DNA of 64,000 bases, from contig JAJPHN010000009.1 of NCBI GenBank assembly GCA_021325235.1, positions 62,001-126,000 on the forward strand, given 5' to 3'. Of the stretch, positions 1 to 9,085 are shown piece by piece. The stretch comes from Terriglobia bacterium. GTDB lineage: Bacteria > Acidobacteriota > Terriglobia > Bryobacterales > Bryobacteraceae. The translations under genes were made by a program, and so were the position numbers. Below the pieces are notes generated by a model that worked only from the letters and a program-made list of their open reading frames with translations, was not told the origin of the DNA and did not search any database. Position 1 is the first letter of the stretch. Each line of letters starts with the position of its first letter.

Positions 1-702
1 CAGATTGCAATCCTCTTCCAGGACCTTCTGCGGAAGTACCGCTTTCCCGGCCCGAACGTTCACGCCAATCTCGACCCTCGCCGGCTGCGATTTCGTCGAG
101 AAACTCACGCGCTCGATGTAGCCAGTGCTCGCGTAACCGTCCGTCATCACGGCGCAACTGTCCAGGCTGTCGGGCACGCTAAAGAATATCTGAGCAGCCC
201 GTAGCGTTGACGCGTCAGGACCGTTCAAATCGAGTAAATACAGAAACTGGTCTTCGATCCCCTGGTGCCCGTCGCTCGATTCGCAAATCAACATATCGCG
301 GCCATCCGTCGCCTTCAACTTTTTGCAATCTGTTGCGATGTAACCGGGCCGATACCAAACCTGCTGATAGCCATTCCCTTCATCGCGCAACAGAAATGCC
401 CCGCCAGATCCGGCCGCATGCGGCTCGCATCCGACCGTACTGAGCAGCACTTCATTTTCTTTGGGAGCGGTAAAATGCCCCATCGTGACCGCGGCGAGGC
501 GCCATCCTCTGCGATCATCTGGAAAACCCGAGTCAGACGGACAAGCAGCGCATGTTTGCGCGTCCTTCACAGGACCAGGACACGCGATCTGCATCAATCG
601 GGCTAATTCGCGAATAGAGAGCTTCGCCGCATCGGACGGAACGGATTGCGCGCATGCCGGAACAGCACCGAGCAGCAGCAGCAATTTCGCCCGGCTTAAC
701 AC
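1..702 (-). CDS. Secreted hypothetical protein, 3' end outside window
   Basis: An open reading frame runs leftward from a GTG at 702 and leaves the window without a stop (234 codons visible). The N-terminus has a signal peptide: a basic SRAK segment, a run of leucines, and a likely cleavage site after PACAQ. The mature part is Cys-rich early on (about residues 35-50) and contains no motif I recognise. A TTG at 714, preceded by GGAG about 10 bases upstream, is an alternative start that would lengthen the signal peptide by four residues. It lies just after the small ORF at 719-901 on the same strand, so it could be co-transcribed with the amidohydrolase. The function is unknown; coding is supported by the long open frame and the signal peptide. 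Confidence 0.6.
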   Translation of the reverse strand, partial: MLSRAKLLLLLGAVPACAQSVPSDAAKLSIRELARLMQIACPGPVKDAQTCAACPSDSGFPDDRRGWRLAAVTMGHFTAPKENEVLLSTVGCEPHAAGSGGAFLLRDEGNGYQQVWYRPGYIATDCKKLKATDGRDMLICESSDGHQGIEDQFLYLLDLNGPDASTLRAAQIFFSVPDSLDSCAVMTDGYASTGYIERVSFSTKSQPARVEIGVNVRAGKAVLPQKVLEEDCNL

Positions 703-718
703 CGCTGCCCGGTGCAAT

Positions 719-901
719 TCACTTTGACTCCGCTTCCGGCCTCGCGTTCTTCTTCCGATGCCGGAAAAACTGCAAGGCAAACGGCACTTCATCCGGATAC
801 ATGGCGCACCACGCCACGATCCGCTCCAGCTTCGCAATATCGTCCTGAATCGTGCTGATCTCCATCAACTCGGCTTCGACTACCTGTTCATCTCGCTGCA
901 T
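719..901 (-). CDS. Small hypothetical protein (60 aa)
   Basis: A short acidic-then-basic protein. It begins with an ATG that overlaps the 3' end of the amidohydrolase gene by 14 bp and ends about 16 bp before the next secreted-protein start. The first half is predicted helical (QDDIAKLERIV), followed by an aromatic/hydrophobic stretch and a basic tail (RHRKKN). There is no signal peptide or recognisable domain. The overlap and same-strand spacing fit translational coupling in a leftward operon, but the ORF is short enough to be spurious. Confidence 0.4.
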   Translation of the reverse strand: MQRDEQVVEAELMEISTIQDDIAKLERIVAWCAMYPDEVPFALQFFRHRKKNARPEAESK

Positions 902-2555
902 TGCTGCGCAACACCTTTCCCGGAAGCTCGTTTGTCATCTTGCCATCCGCAATCACAGGCACTCCGTTCACCAGCACCCAGCGCATCCCGACCGACAACT
1001 GGTTCGGCTTTTCGAATGTCGCCTGATCGCGAATCGACTCCGAATCGAACACGACGACATCAGCCCACATGCCCTGCTTCAGCACGCCGCGATCGGTCAA
1101 CCGCATCCGCTGCGCCGGTAAAGCGCTGAACTTGCGAATCGCATCTTGCAGCGTCAGCAGCTTTTCTTCACGCACATACTTGCGAAGAATGCGCGGAAAT
1201 GTCCCGTATGCCCGCGGATGCGGATGCTCGCTCGCCAGAATGCCTTCGGGCGATGTCCCCTGCGAATCGTTGTCGATCGATACCCAGGGCTGCCTGAGCG
1301 CCAGTTCCACATCCGGCTCCGACATGCCCGAGACCGCCACCGACATACTCGGGTCTTCAATCAGCAAATCGAAAATCGTATCGATCGCATCTTTGTTCTG
1401 CTCTTTCGCAATCTGCGCAATCGTTTTGCCCTGCAACGCCAGCAGCTTCGGATTCGTCACCACGCTCACCAGAATCGCTTCGGGCCCCGGGATCTCCTGC
1501 CACTCGTTATCCCATCCCTCGCTGTCCTCGATCATCTGTTTGCGGATACGCGCACGCACGGTCGGATCTTTCAAACGCGCCACCATCTTCGCATCGCCGC
1601 CGTCGTGCACCCACAGCGGCACAAACGCCGAAAACGAGTTGAACCACGCTGTGTAGGCATAGGTATCGGCTTCTACATCCACACCAGACTTCCTCGCTGC
1701 TTCGATCCGCGCCACGATCTCCGGCATGCGGCCCCAGTTCTTTCTCCCCGCAGCTTTCAAATGCCAGATCTCCACCGGAATATTCGCCTCGCGGCCGATG
1801 CGAAATGTTTCCTCGAGCGCCTGATCGATGGCATCGCCTTCGCTGCGCATGTGCGTCGCGTAAATGCCTCCGTACGCGGCTGCTTCCTTCGCCAATGCAA
1901 TCAACTCATCGGTTTTCGCATACGGAGCAGGCGCATATTGCAGCGCGGTTGATAATCCGACGGCCCCTTGCTGCATCGCTTCCCGCACCAGCGTTCTCAT
2001 TCGCTCGAGCTCCGCTGCAGTCGGTGCGCGATCGGCATCGCCAATCACCAGGCGCCGGACCTGCGTCGCACCCACGTAGCTCGCCAGGTTGATGCCCATG
2101 CCGCGCTGCTCGAGCTGGTCGAAGTACTCGCGCAAATTCGTCCAGTGCGCGTCCGAGTGGTAATGCTTGAGCAGTGGCTCGTAGTCGGTACGAAACAACT
2201 CCGGCGTCACGGGTGCGACCGACCCGCCTTCACCCGTAATCTCGCTCGTAATTCCCTGAAAAATTTTGGACGGCAGATGCGGATTCGCGAGAATCGAAAA
2301 TTCCGACTGCCCGAGCATGTCGATAAAGCCCGGCGCAACGATCAGTCCGCGCGCATCGATCACGCGTTTGGCGCGCGAAGCGTCAAAAACACCGATGCCG
2401 GCGATATGGCCACTGCGAATGGCAACATCGCCCGAATACCACGGCGAACCGGTCCCGTCGATGATGTGGCCGTTGCGGATAAGAACGTCGAAGTCCTGCG
2501 CGAAAGCACTCGACGCCAACAGCGCCAACGCCAGGAACGTCGCTCTCCGCCGCAC
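888..2555 (-). CDS. N-acyl-D-amino-acid deacylase-like amidohydrolase, secreted
   Basis: A 555-residue amidohydrolase with a signal peptide (ALALLASSAFAQ). The fold markers of the D-aminoacylase branch are present: IIDGTGSPWY near residue 35, APGFIDM near 75, ATHMRSEGD near 235, VEIWHLKAAG near 262 and the C-terminal RGVLKQGMWADVVVFD. Characterised D-aminoacylases hydrolyse N-acyl-D-amino acids using a zinc site made by an HxH motif after PGFID, a Cys in TGNCG, two later His and an Asp. Here the HxH position reads GQSE and the Cys segment reads TGEGG, while the two later His are kept. The substrate is therefore uncertain. The GTG start lies 3 bp after the stop of the upstream binding-protein gene, so the two are probably co-transcribed. 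Confidence 0.8.
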   Translation of the reverse strand: MRRRATFLALALLASSAFAQDFDVLIRNGHIIDGTGSPWYSGDVAIRSGHIAGIGVFDASRAKRVIDARGLIVAPGFIDMLGQSEFSILANPHLPSKIFQGITSEITGEGGSVAPVTPELFRTDYEPLLKHYHSDAHWTNLREYFDQLEQRGMGINLASYVGATQVRRLVIGDADRAPTAAELERMRTLVREAMQQGAVGLSTALQYAPAPYAKTDELIALAKEAAAYGGIYATHMRSEGDAIDQALEETFRIGREANIPVEIWHLKAAGRKNWGRMPEIVARIEAARKSGVDVEADTYAYTAWFNSFSAFVPLWVHDGGDAKMVARLKDPTVRARIRKQMIEDSEGWDNEWQEIPGPEAILVSVVTNPKLLALQGKTIAQIAKEQNKDAIDTIFDLLIEDPSMSVAVSGMSEPDVELALRQPWVSIDNDSQGTSPEGILASEHPHPRAYGTFPRILRKYVREEKLLTLQDAIRKFSALPAQRMRLTDRGVLKQGMWADVVVFDSESIRDQATFEKPNQLSVGMRWVLVNGVPVIADGKMTNELPGKVLRSNAAR

Positions 2556-2558
2556 CTT

Positions 2559-3551
2559 CTATTGACCGCTCGGAGGCTGCTGGCTCAGACTGCCGACATT
2601 GCCCTTGTCAACCACAAAGGCGCCAGTATCGACGAACGTCGGATACGGCGAAAAAACATTCTGCGCCCAGTTCTGCGAGAGTGGTTTGGCCGGATGGTGA
2701 TGAATGTCGTCGAGCAGCTTCGTGCCGTAATATCCCATGGTCCAGGGCTTTTGCGCCACCGTGGCCGAGATCACGCCCTTGTTGATCCACTCGACCGTAC
2801 CCGGGTCGGTGTCCATCGCGATGATCTTCACCTTTCCTGCCATGCTGCTGCGATTCACTACATCGGCCACTGCCGGGCAAGCCAGCGCTTCCAGACAGAT
2901 AAACGCATCCACCTTCGCTTTCGCATCCAGCAGTTTCTTCGCCGAGTCGAAGGCAATGTCCGAATTGCCATTCATGTCCACCGTCTGGAAGATATGAATG
3001 TCCGTATGATCGGCGAAAGCAGCGGTGTAGCCGGCCAGGCGATCTTTCAAATTGTTCTGCGTCGGAATCGTGTAAATGACCACGTTACCTTTGCCGTTCA
3101 AAAGCTTCGCCGCCACTTTACCGCCGATCATGCCGGCATTGAAATTGTCGGTACCGACGAAAAAGATGCGTTTGCTGTCGGGCGCATCCGAATCGATGGT
3201 GATCACGGGAATGCCCTGATCAATCGCGGCGTTGATGTCGGGCGCGAGCAACGTCACATCCGAAACGGACACGAGAATGCCCGATGGCTTTTCCGCTACC
3301 GCCCGCCGGAACGCATCATGCTCACCCTGCGGATCGTGACCGTCGGGCCCCTGCAGCTCAGACTTCACTTTCATCTCGGCTGCAGCATGGTTCAGTCCCT
3401 GCACCGCGCTTTGCCAGTACGGAATCTTGCTGTTGTCAGCGACGAGAATGTATTTCTCCGTCGGTTCATGCGGCGTGGCAGCGCAGCCCGCCATAAAAAG
3501 CAGCGCAGCTCCGGAAGCTGCCAAAACTAAAAAGCGCCCAGTTTTTCCCAT
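2559..3551 (-). CDS. Periplasmic sugar-type substrate-binding lipoprotein (RbsB/Peripla_BP_4 family)
   Basis: A 330-residue lipoprotein. The start at 3551 (MGKTGRF) was chosen because it gives a clean lipoprotein signal with lipobox LFMAGC and has AAGG upstream; a longer version from 3587 only adds a non-signal leader. The fold is that of ribose/sugar ABC-binding proteins: YILVADNSKIPYW at the N-terminus, ILVSVSDVTLLAP, IPVITIDSDAP, FVGTDNFNAG and the hinge-side IIAMDTDPGTVEWI. No ABC permease or ATPase is next to it, so it may serve a distant transporter or act as a sensor. It lies 3 bp upstream of the amidohydrolase gene, which suggests a shared operon. The ligand is unknown. Confidence 0.8.
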   Translation of the reverse strand: MGKTGRFLVLAASGAALLFMAGCAATPHEPTEKYILVADNSKIPYWQSAVQGLNHAAAEMKVKSELQGPDGHDPQGEHDAFRRAVAEKPSGILVSVSDVTLLAPDINAAIDQGIPVITIDSDAPDSKRIFFVGTDNFNAGMIGGKVAAKLLNGKGNVVIYTIPTQNNLKDRLAGYTAAFADHTDIHIFQTVDMNGNSDIAFDSAKKLLDAKAKVDAFICLEALACPAVADVVNRSSMAGKVKIIAMDTDPGTVEWINKGVISATVAQKPWTMGYYGTKLLDDIHHHPAKPLSQNWAQNVFSPYPTFVDTGAFVVDKGNVGSLSQQPPSGQ

Positions 3552-3623
3552 GTCACGATACCTTGCGCGAAAGTGTATCACGACCACCGCTTTTCAGACA
3601 TCTTCTGCCTGCATGTTATGCTT

Positions 3624-5510
3624 TCAGCCCGGCTGCGGCTCCAGACGGAAGTAAACCGCGGCAAGCGGCGGCAAATCGACCGTTACCGAATAGCGGCGTC
3701 CATGCGAAGGAACCGGCGCCGTATCCACACCGCCAAAATTGCCCCGCCCGCTTCCGCCATAAATCTTTGCGTCGGTATTCAAAAGCTCCCGCCAGAAACC
3801 CTTCTCAGGCAAGCCGATGCGATAGTTGGCGCGCGGAACCGGGCTGAAATTGCAGATCACGGCGATTCGCTGCCGTTCGCCCATTCCTTTGCGCAGGAAG
3901 CTGAGCACGTTCTTCTCCGCATCGTGCACGTCGATCCATTCGAAGCTCGCCGGAGTTTGCTCGCCCTGCCGCAACGCCTGCTCCTCCCGATAAAGCCGGT
4001 TCAGATCACCAACCAGCAAACGCAGAGCGGAATGGTTTTCCTCTTTCAGCAGCTGCCAATCCAGGCTGGTTTCATGATTCCACTCGTTCCACTGCCCAAA
4101 TTCATCGCCCATGAACAGCAGCTTCTTGCCGGGTTGCGCGTACATATAGGCAAACAGCAGCCGCAGGTTTGCGAATTTCTGCCAGTCGTCACCCGGCATT
4201 TTGGCAAGCAGCGAGCGCTTCCCGTAAACGACTTCATCGTGCGAGAGCGGCAGGATGAAATTCTCGTTGAACGCATAAATCATCCGAAACGTGAGCTCGT
4301 GATGATGGTACTTGCGGAAATAAGGATCCTGCTCCATGTACTGCAACGTGTCGTGCATCCATCCCATGTCCCACTTGAACCCGAATCCAAGACCGCCAAT
4401 ATAAGTGGGCCGCGAAACCATCGGCCATGCAGTCGATTCTTCCGCAATCGTCTGCACATCCGGATGGTTGCGATAGACGTCTTCGTTGAGCCGGCGCAAA
4501 AATCCAATCGCGTCCAGATTTTCGCGGCTTCCGTATTCGTTCGGTATCCATTCGCCCGGCTTCCGCGAGTAGTCGAGATACAACATCGAGGCAACCGCAT
4601 CCACGCGCAGGCCATCGGCGTGATACTTCTCCAGCCAGAACAACGCCGAGCTCAGTAGAAAACTACGCACCTCGCCTTTGCCGTAGTCGAAAATAAAACT
4701 GTTCCAGTCGGGATGAACGCCGCGCCTCGGATCAGCCGGCTCAAACTCGTGCCCCCCGTCGAAATTGCCCGGGCCATGCGGATCCGTAGGAAAATGCGAC
4801 GGCACCCAATCCAGAATCACGCCGATACCGTTGCCATGCAGTTCGTCGATCAGCCGCATAAAGTCCTGCGGCTCGCCGTAGCGGCTCGTCGGAGCGAAAT
4901 AGCCGGTGGTCTGGTAACCCCACGAGCCATAAAACGGATGCTCCATAACGGGCAGCAGCTCCACATGCGTAAAGCCCATTTCCTTCACGTATGGAACGAG
5001 CTCTGCTGCGATCCCGGCGTAGTTGGGGAAGCCGTCCGCGGGTTTGCGCCACGATCCCAGATGCACTTCATAAATCGCAATGGGCGCATTCAGGCTGTTG
5101 GCCGCGCGGCGCGATTCCATCCACGCCTGATCGTTCCAGTGGTACTCGAGATCCCACACGATCGAGGCATTCCCTGGCGGCTGCTCCTGGAGAAACGCAA
5201 ACGGATCTGCCTTTTCGATCACTCGGCCGTCTTCGGTTTCAATGCGGAATTTGTAGTGGGTTCCTTTCCTCACTCCGGCCACGGTCCCCTGCCAGATACC
5301 CGCACCCGCCGCAGATAACGCCGCTCCATTCTGCTGCCATTCATTGAAACTGCCCACAACCGAAACAGCGCGAGCACGTGGAGCCCACACCGCAAACCGT
5401 GTGCCCTCGACTGTGAGATGCGAGCCCAGCACTTCGCCCAGCCGCTCGTGCGTGCCTTCTCGAAACAGGTACAGATCGTTTTCGGTGATATTTCTGCTCG
5501 GAACGGGCAT
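3624..5510 (-). CDS. glgB: 1,4-alpha-glucan branching enzyme
   Basis: A 628-residue GH13 branching enzyme that makes alpha-1,6 branches in glucan. An N-terminal CBM48-type domain (FAVWAPRARAVSVVGSFNEW, about 37-56) precedes the catalytic barrel. The four GH13 regions are visible: DWVPSHFPTD, GLRVDAVASML with the nucleophile Asp at about 304, IAEEST with the acid Glu at about 357, and LPLSHDEVVYG. Length is normal for a short-form GlgB. It is the last gene of a leftward operon glgM-glgE-mak-glgB and starts 5 bp after the mak stop. In the GlgE pathway GlgB branches the linear chains that GlgE builds. Confidence 0.95.
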   Translation of the reverse strand: MPVPSRNITENDLYLFREGTHERLGEVLGSHLTVEGTRFAVWAPRARAVSVVGSFNEWQQNGAALSAAGAGIWQGTVAGVRKGTHYKFRIETEDGRVIEKADPFAFLQEQPPGNASIVWDLEYHWNDQAWMESRRAANSLNAPIAIYEVHLGSWRKPADGFPNYAGIAAELVPYVKEMGFTHVELLPVMEHPFYGSWGYQTTGYFAPTSRYGEPQDFMRLIDELHGNGIGVILDWVPSHFPTDPHGPGNFDGGHEFEPADPRRGVHPDWNSFIFDYGKGEVRSFLLSSALFWLEKYHADGLRVDAVASMLYLDYSRKPGEWIPNEYGSRENLDAIGFLRRLNEDVYRNHPDVQTIAEESTAWPMVSRPTYIGGLGFGFKWDMGWMHDTLQYMEQDPYFRKYHHHELTFRMIYAFNENFILPLSHDEVVYGKRSLLAKMPGDDWQKFANLRLLFAYMYAQPGKKLLFMGDEFGQWNEWNHETSLDWQLLKEENHSALRLLVGDLNRLYREEQALRQGEQTPASFEWIDVHDAEKNVLSFLRKGMGERQRIAVICNFSPVPRANYRIGLPEKGFWRELLNTDAKIYGGSGRGNFGGVDTAPVPSHGRRYSVTVDLPPLAAVYFRLEPQPG

Positions 5511-5515
5511 GCCGG

Positions 5516-7054
5516 TTAACGCACGAGGCTCAGTATTCCAAGCACTGGAATTTGCAGCCAGTCCGGACGGTTGTTCAGTTCGTAGCCAACTTCGTACAGC
5601 GCCTTCTGTAACAGAAATGCATCCAGCAGAACGCGGCGTTCGCGCGCATTATCCGGTACAAACGGTTTGCCCTCGGCGGCTCCGAAATAGCTTTGTAGAT
5701 ACGCCGCGCTTACGTACGCATTCCAGGCCGCGGCCCACGCTTCCACTCGTTCGCGCGATCCCGGAGCGATCACCAGTCCCGGAACCTGCCCGAACAAGGC
5801 GGCAAACGCGGCATACTGAAACGAACGCACCATTCCCGCCACATCGCGCAGCGCCAGCGCTTTGGCGCGCCGCTCCGCCAGCGGCCGCGCGGGTTCGCCT
5901 TCGAAGTCGATGATCATGAAATCGCGGCCCGTGTACAGAACCTGCCCGAGATGATAATCGCCGTGATGCCGTATCCGAACCGCTGATACCGATTGCTCTT
6001 GAATGGCTGCAAACCGTTCCGCAACGTGGTTCTCCAGCCGCAGCAGTTCGCGCACTGGTTCCACCACCGCCCCGCTCACAGCCGCCTGCTTGCGCCGCAG
6101 CAGCCCAAAAACGATATCTGCTTCGCCCACCAGATCGCGGTGCAAGCGGCCGGCATCCTCTGCGGTGAATGGCTCCGGCGCAAAGTCGGCGTCTGCTGCC
6201 CCGCTCGCAAGCGCCGCATGCATTTCAGCTGTACGCCGTCCCAGCAGCGCCGCCGATTCGAGGTACGAGCCAATATAGGAGCGAATCTTCTCCGGCACTT
6301 GTGCACTGCTCAATTCCAGCGGATGCTCCGATTCGCGTCGAGGCGGGTCCGTATCGCTCGCCAGCGCACGCTCGAAGAATCCGGTCAGTTGCTCGAGTGT
6401 ATGCTTCCATGCGTCGCCTTCGTTCCGCACAAACGCCTGCAGAATGCCTGCCGCTGAAGCTTGCCCCTCGTGCTCATAGCTCAAATTCCCCAGTACGGCC
6501 GGCGTGTTGACAAATCGATGCACGGTCAGAAAATTTCCGATCTCCACATCCGGATTCGTCCCCTGCTCGAGCTTCCGAAACAGCTTTAAAATGTAACAGC
6601 CATTGTAGATAATCGAGGTATTACTCTGTTCCGCTCGCGACACTGCGCTCTCCAGCGCCGCGTCGCCGCATTTGCGCTCCAGCGCACCGGTTCGCGATGC
6701 AATCAGTGTGCCCCGCCTGCCCGGAATACGCCGTTCGCAGGCAATCGCGTTCAGCAGTTCGTCGCGGAAACGCTTCTCGTTCAGCGCATTCGTAAGCGCA
6801 TGATCTCCGGCGCGAGCGATCGCCTCTCCCGAGTCCGCCTGAGCAAGAGCAATCGGAAGAACATACCGATCGCCTTCGCCTTCGCTGTAGCGAATGCCGA
6901 GGACCAGGAAATAATAGTCCGTTTCCGGCAGTCGTAACGCATCCTCGATCTCGATCCCCGTAATCTGCTTCGTCTTCGCGCGAAACCAGCGGCTTCCGGC
7001 AACGTACTCCTTCAGCGCATCTCCGAGCCGTGCATCTTCAAAAATCGCATTCAT
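5516..7054 (-). CDS. mak: Maltokinase (ATP-dependent, makes maltose 1-phosphate)
   Basis: A 512-residue member of the maltokinase/Pep2 family, which phosphorylates maltose to alpha-maltose 1-phosphate for GlgE. The N-terminal cap has SRWFRAKTKQI (about 21-31). The nucleotide-binding core has KLFRKLEQGTNPDVEIG, and the kinase-like catalytic motifs are HHGDYHLGQVL and MIIDFEGEP (metal-binding Asp), followed by KALALRDVAGMVRSF. Free-standing Mak and a C-terminal domain fused to trehalose synthase are both known forms; this one is free-standing. It starts at an ATG with GAGG upstream, 11 bp after glgE. No treS is present in the window, which leaves its maltose source open. Confidence 0.9.
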   Translation of the reverse strand: MNAIFEDARLGDALKEYVAGSRWFRAKTKQITGIEIEDALRLPETDYYFLVLGIRYSEGEGDRYVLPIALAQADSGEAIARAGDHALTNALNEKRFRDELLNAIACERRIPGRRGTLIASRTGALERKCGDAALESAVSRAEQSNTSIIYNGCYILKLFRKLEQGTNPDVEIGNFLTVHRFVNTPAVLGNLSYEHEGQASAAGILQAFVRNEGDAWKHTLEQLTGFFERALASDTDPPRRESEHPLELSSAQVPEKIRSYIGSYLESAALLGRRTAEMHAALASGAADADFAPEPFTAEDAGRLHRDLVGEADIVFGLLRRKQAAVSGAVVEPVRELLRLENHVAERFAAIQEQSVSAVRIRHHGDYHLGQVLYTGRDFMIIDFEGEPARPLAERRAKALALRDVAGMVRSFQYAAFAALFGQVPGLVIAPGSRERVEAWAAAWNAYVSAAYLQSYFGAAEGKPFVPDNARERRVLLDAFLLQKALYEVGYELNNRPDWLQIPVLGILSLVR

Positions 7055-7065
7055 CGCTTCGCGCC

Positions 7066-9081
7066 TCAGAGGAAGTACTCGAAATCGTTTTCCACTCGCA
7101 GCCGTCGCCGGATCTGCAGAATGTGCCCCGGCAGGCTCTCCGGCCGCAGTTCCACGTAATTGCGCGGGCCGCTCCAGACGTAATGCGCGCCGGTCAACAG
7201 ATCGTTCGCCTGATACGGCCTGTCCTCCTCAATACCTAGCTTCCTCAGCGGCAAATCGACAAATCCTGACTGCACGTAATGCGGGTCCAGATTCACCACC
7301 ATCAGCAGCAGATTACTTCCGTCGGGCGCGTTCTTGCTGTAGCAGAGCAATTGCTCGTTATCCACCGGATGAAACTGCAGTGTCCAGTCGTTCTGCAGAG
7401 CCGGATTCTGATGCCGGATGCGATTCACCAGCGCAATGAATTCACGCAGGCTGTCGGGCCGCTCCAGATCCCACACCCGCCGCTGATATTTCTCCGAATC
7501 GAGATACTCTTCGCTGCCCTGTCGTACCGGCTTGCTCTCCATCAGCTCAAAAGCAGGTCCGTACATCCCGTAATTTGCCCCGAGCGTTGCCGCCAGAAAA
7601 AATCGAATGAGAAATGCCGAGCGCGTGCCGATCTGCAGAAATTCCGTCAGGATATCCGGCGTATTCGGCCACTGATTCGGTCGGAAGAATTCGTGCACCG
7701 GAGTCTGCGTGAGCTCCGTCAGATACTCCGTGATCTCGCGCTTGGCATTGCGCCAGGGGAAATATGTGTACGACTGACTGAACCCGAGCTTCGCCAGCCG
7801 GTACATGATCTTCGGCCGCGTAAAGGCCTCCGACAGGAACAGCACTTCCGGCGTTTTCTTCTTCAGCTCCGTAATCACCCACTCCCAGAACGGGAACGCT
7901 TTGGTATGCGGATTGTCCACGCGGAAAATGCGCACACCATTCTCGATCCAGAATTCGAAGACGCTCTTCAGTTCCTGCCAGAGTCCCTGCCAGTCTTCGG
8001 TCTCATAATCGAACGGATAAATATCCTGATACTTCTTCGGCGGATTTTCGGCGTATTGAATCGTGCCGTCTGGCCGCTTCTTGAACCAGTTTTCGTGCTC
8101 GGTCACATACGGATGATCCGGCGAGACTTGAAACGCGATGTCGAGCGCGATGTCAATGCCGTACTCTTTGGCTCGCTCGACAAAATGCCGAAACTCCTCG
8201 AGCGTTCCCAATTCCGCGAGAATCGACTTGTGTCCACCTTCCGCCGCCCCGATCGCCCATGGGCTGCCCACGTCTCCCGGTTCGGAATTGACGGAATTGT
8301 TCTTGCCCTTGCGAAATTTCGTTCCGATCGGATGTATCGGCGGCAGGTATAGTACGTCGAATCCCATCTCGGCGACGTACGGCAGCCGCGCCTCGCAATC
8401 GGCAAACGTTCCATGCCGCGCCGGATCGGGCGATGCCGAGCGCGGAAACATCTCATACCAGGTGCTGAAGCGCGCCCGCACCGGATCCACCACGATCGCC
8501 AGCTCGCGATGATACTGCGTCTCGAAACGCCGGTCCGGATAAAGCGTCATCAGCGCATGCAGCACGACGTCCACCGCCAGTGTTCGCCTCTTGATCGAAT
8601 CGGACTCGGTTCGTAGATCCTTTGCACGCGCGCGCAACTGCTGCGCATCATCGCCTTTCGCGCGCCCCGCCGCATCTTCGATCAACTCTGCGCCAATCTG
8701 GTAGTCGAGCGGCGTATCGCTCTCGGCCTGAATGCGTTTCCGCAGGTCGCGCAGCCAGGTCTCCCAATGATCCACCCACGCCCGCAGTGTGTAACGATAG
8801 CGGCCCAGCTCGGCCGCCGAAAACTCACCCGTCCAGCGATCGTTTACCAGCGCCCGCATGGGAGTCTCGCTCCAGTTCGAGTCCTTCTCACGCCGGTAAC
8901 AGAGCACAGCCGAAATTGCGTCGTGCCCGTCTGTGAAAATGTCGGCTTCCACCTGCACGCGATCGCCCACGGTCCGTTTCGCCGCAAACCGGCCGCAGTC
9001 AATCTCCGGTGTTACGCCTTCGATAATGACTCGTTGCCGTCCGTTTTCCGTCATTGCACGTGGGACAAGGCTGGCGCTCAT
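7066..9081 (-). CDS. glgE: Alpha-1,4-glucan:maltose-1-phosphate maltosyltransferase
   Basis: A 671-residue GH13_3 enzyme that transfers maltosyl units from maltose 1-phosphate to the non-reducing end of alpha-1,4-glucan. The family signature around the nucleophile is clear: IFRVDNPHTKAFPFWEW (Asp about 388), with the acid Glu in LFLSEAFTRP at about 417 and the following SYTYFPWRN. The N-terminal domain (VIIEGVTPEIDCGRFAAKRTVGD) is typical of GlgE. The gene begins 4 bp after the glgM stop. The neighbours glgM, mak and glgB supply and process its substrate, which makes the assignment secure. Confidence 0.95.
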   Translation of the reverse strand: MSASLVPRAMTENGRQRVIIEGVTPEIDCGRFAAKRTVGDRVQVEADIFTDGHDAISAVLCYRREKDSNWSETPMRALVNDRWTGEFSAAELGRYRYTLRAWVDHWETWLRDLRKRIQAESDTPLDYQIGAELIEDAAGRAKGDDAQQLRARAKDLRTESDSIKRRTLAVDVVLHALMTLYPDRRFETQYHRELAIVVDPVRARFSTWYEMFPRSASPDPARHGTFADCEARLPYVAEMGFDVLYLPPIHPIGTKFRKGKNNSVNSEPGDVGSPWAIGAAEGGHKSILAELGTLEEFRHFVERAKEYGIDIALDIAFQVSPDHPYVTEHENWFKKRPDGTIQYAENPPKKYQDIYPFDYETEDWQGLWQELKSVFEFWIENGVRIFRVDNPHTKAFPFWEWVITELKKKTPEVLFLSEAFTRPKIMYRLAKLGFSQSYTYFPWRNAKREITEYLTELTQTPVHEFFRPNQWPNTPDILTEFLQIGTRSAFLIRFFLAATLGANYGMYGPAFELMESKPVRQGSEEYLDSEKYQRRVWDLERPDSLREFIALVNRIRHQNPALQNDWTLQFHPVDNEQLLCYSKNAPDGSNLLLMVVNLDPHYVQSGFVDLPLRKLGIEEDRPYQANDLLTGAHYVWSGPRNYVELRPESLPGHILQIRRRLRVENDFEYFL

Positions 9082-9085
9082 GCTG

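Noticed and set aside
1968-3530. A 520-codon open frame on the plus strand across the amidohydrolase and binding-protein genes
   Set aside because: It is antisense to two genes with clear family motifs, is Arg/His-rich as expected of a shadow frame in high-GC DNA, and has no recognisable domain.
7279-8352. A 357-codon plus-strand frame inside glgE
   Set aside because: Antisense to the catalytic core of glgE; composition is typical of a reverse-complement shadow.
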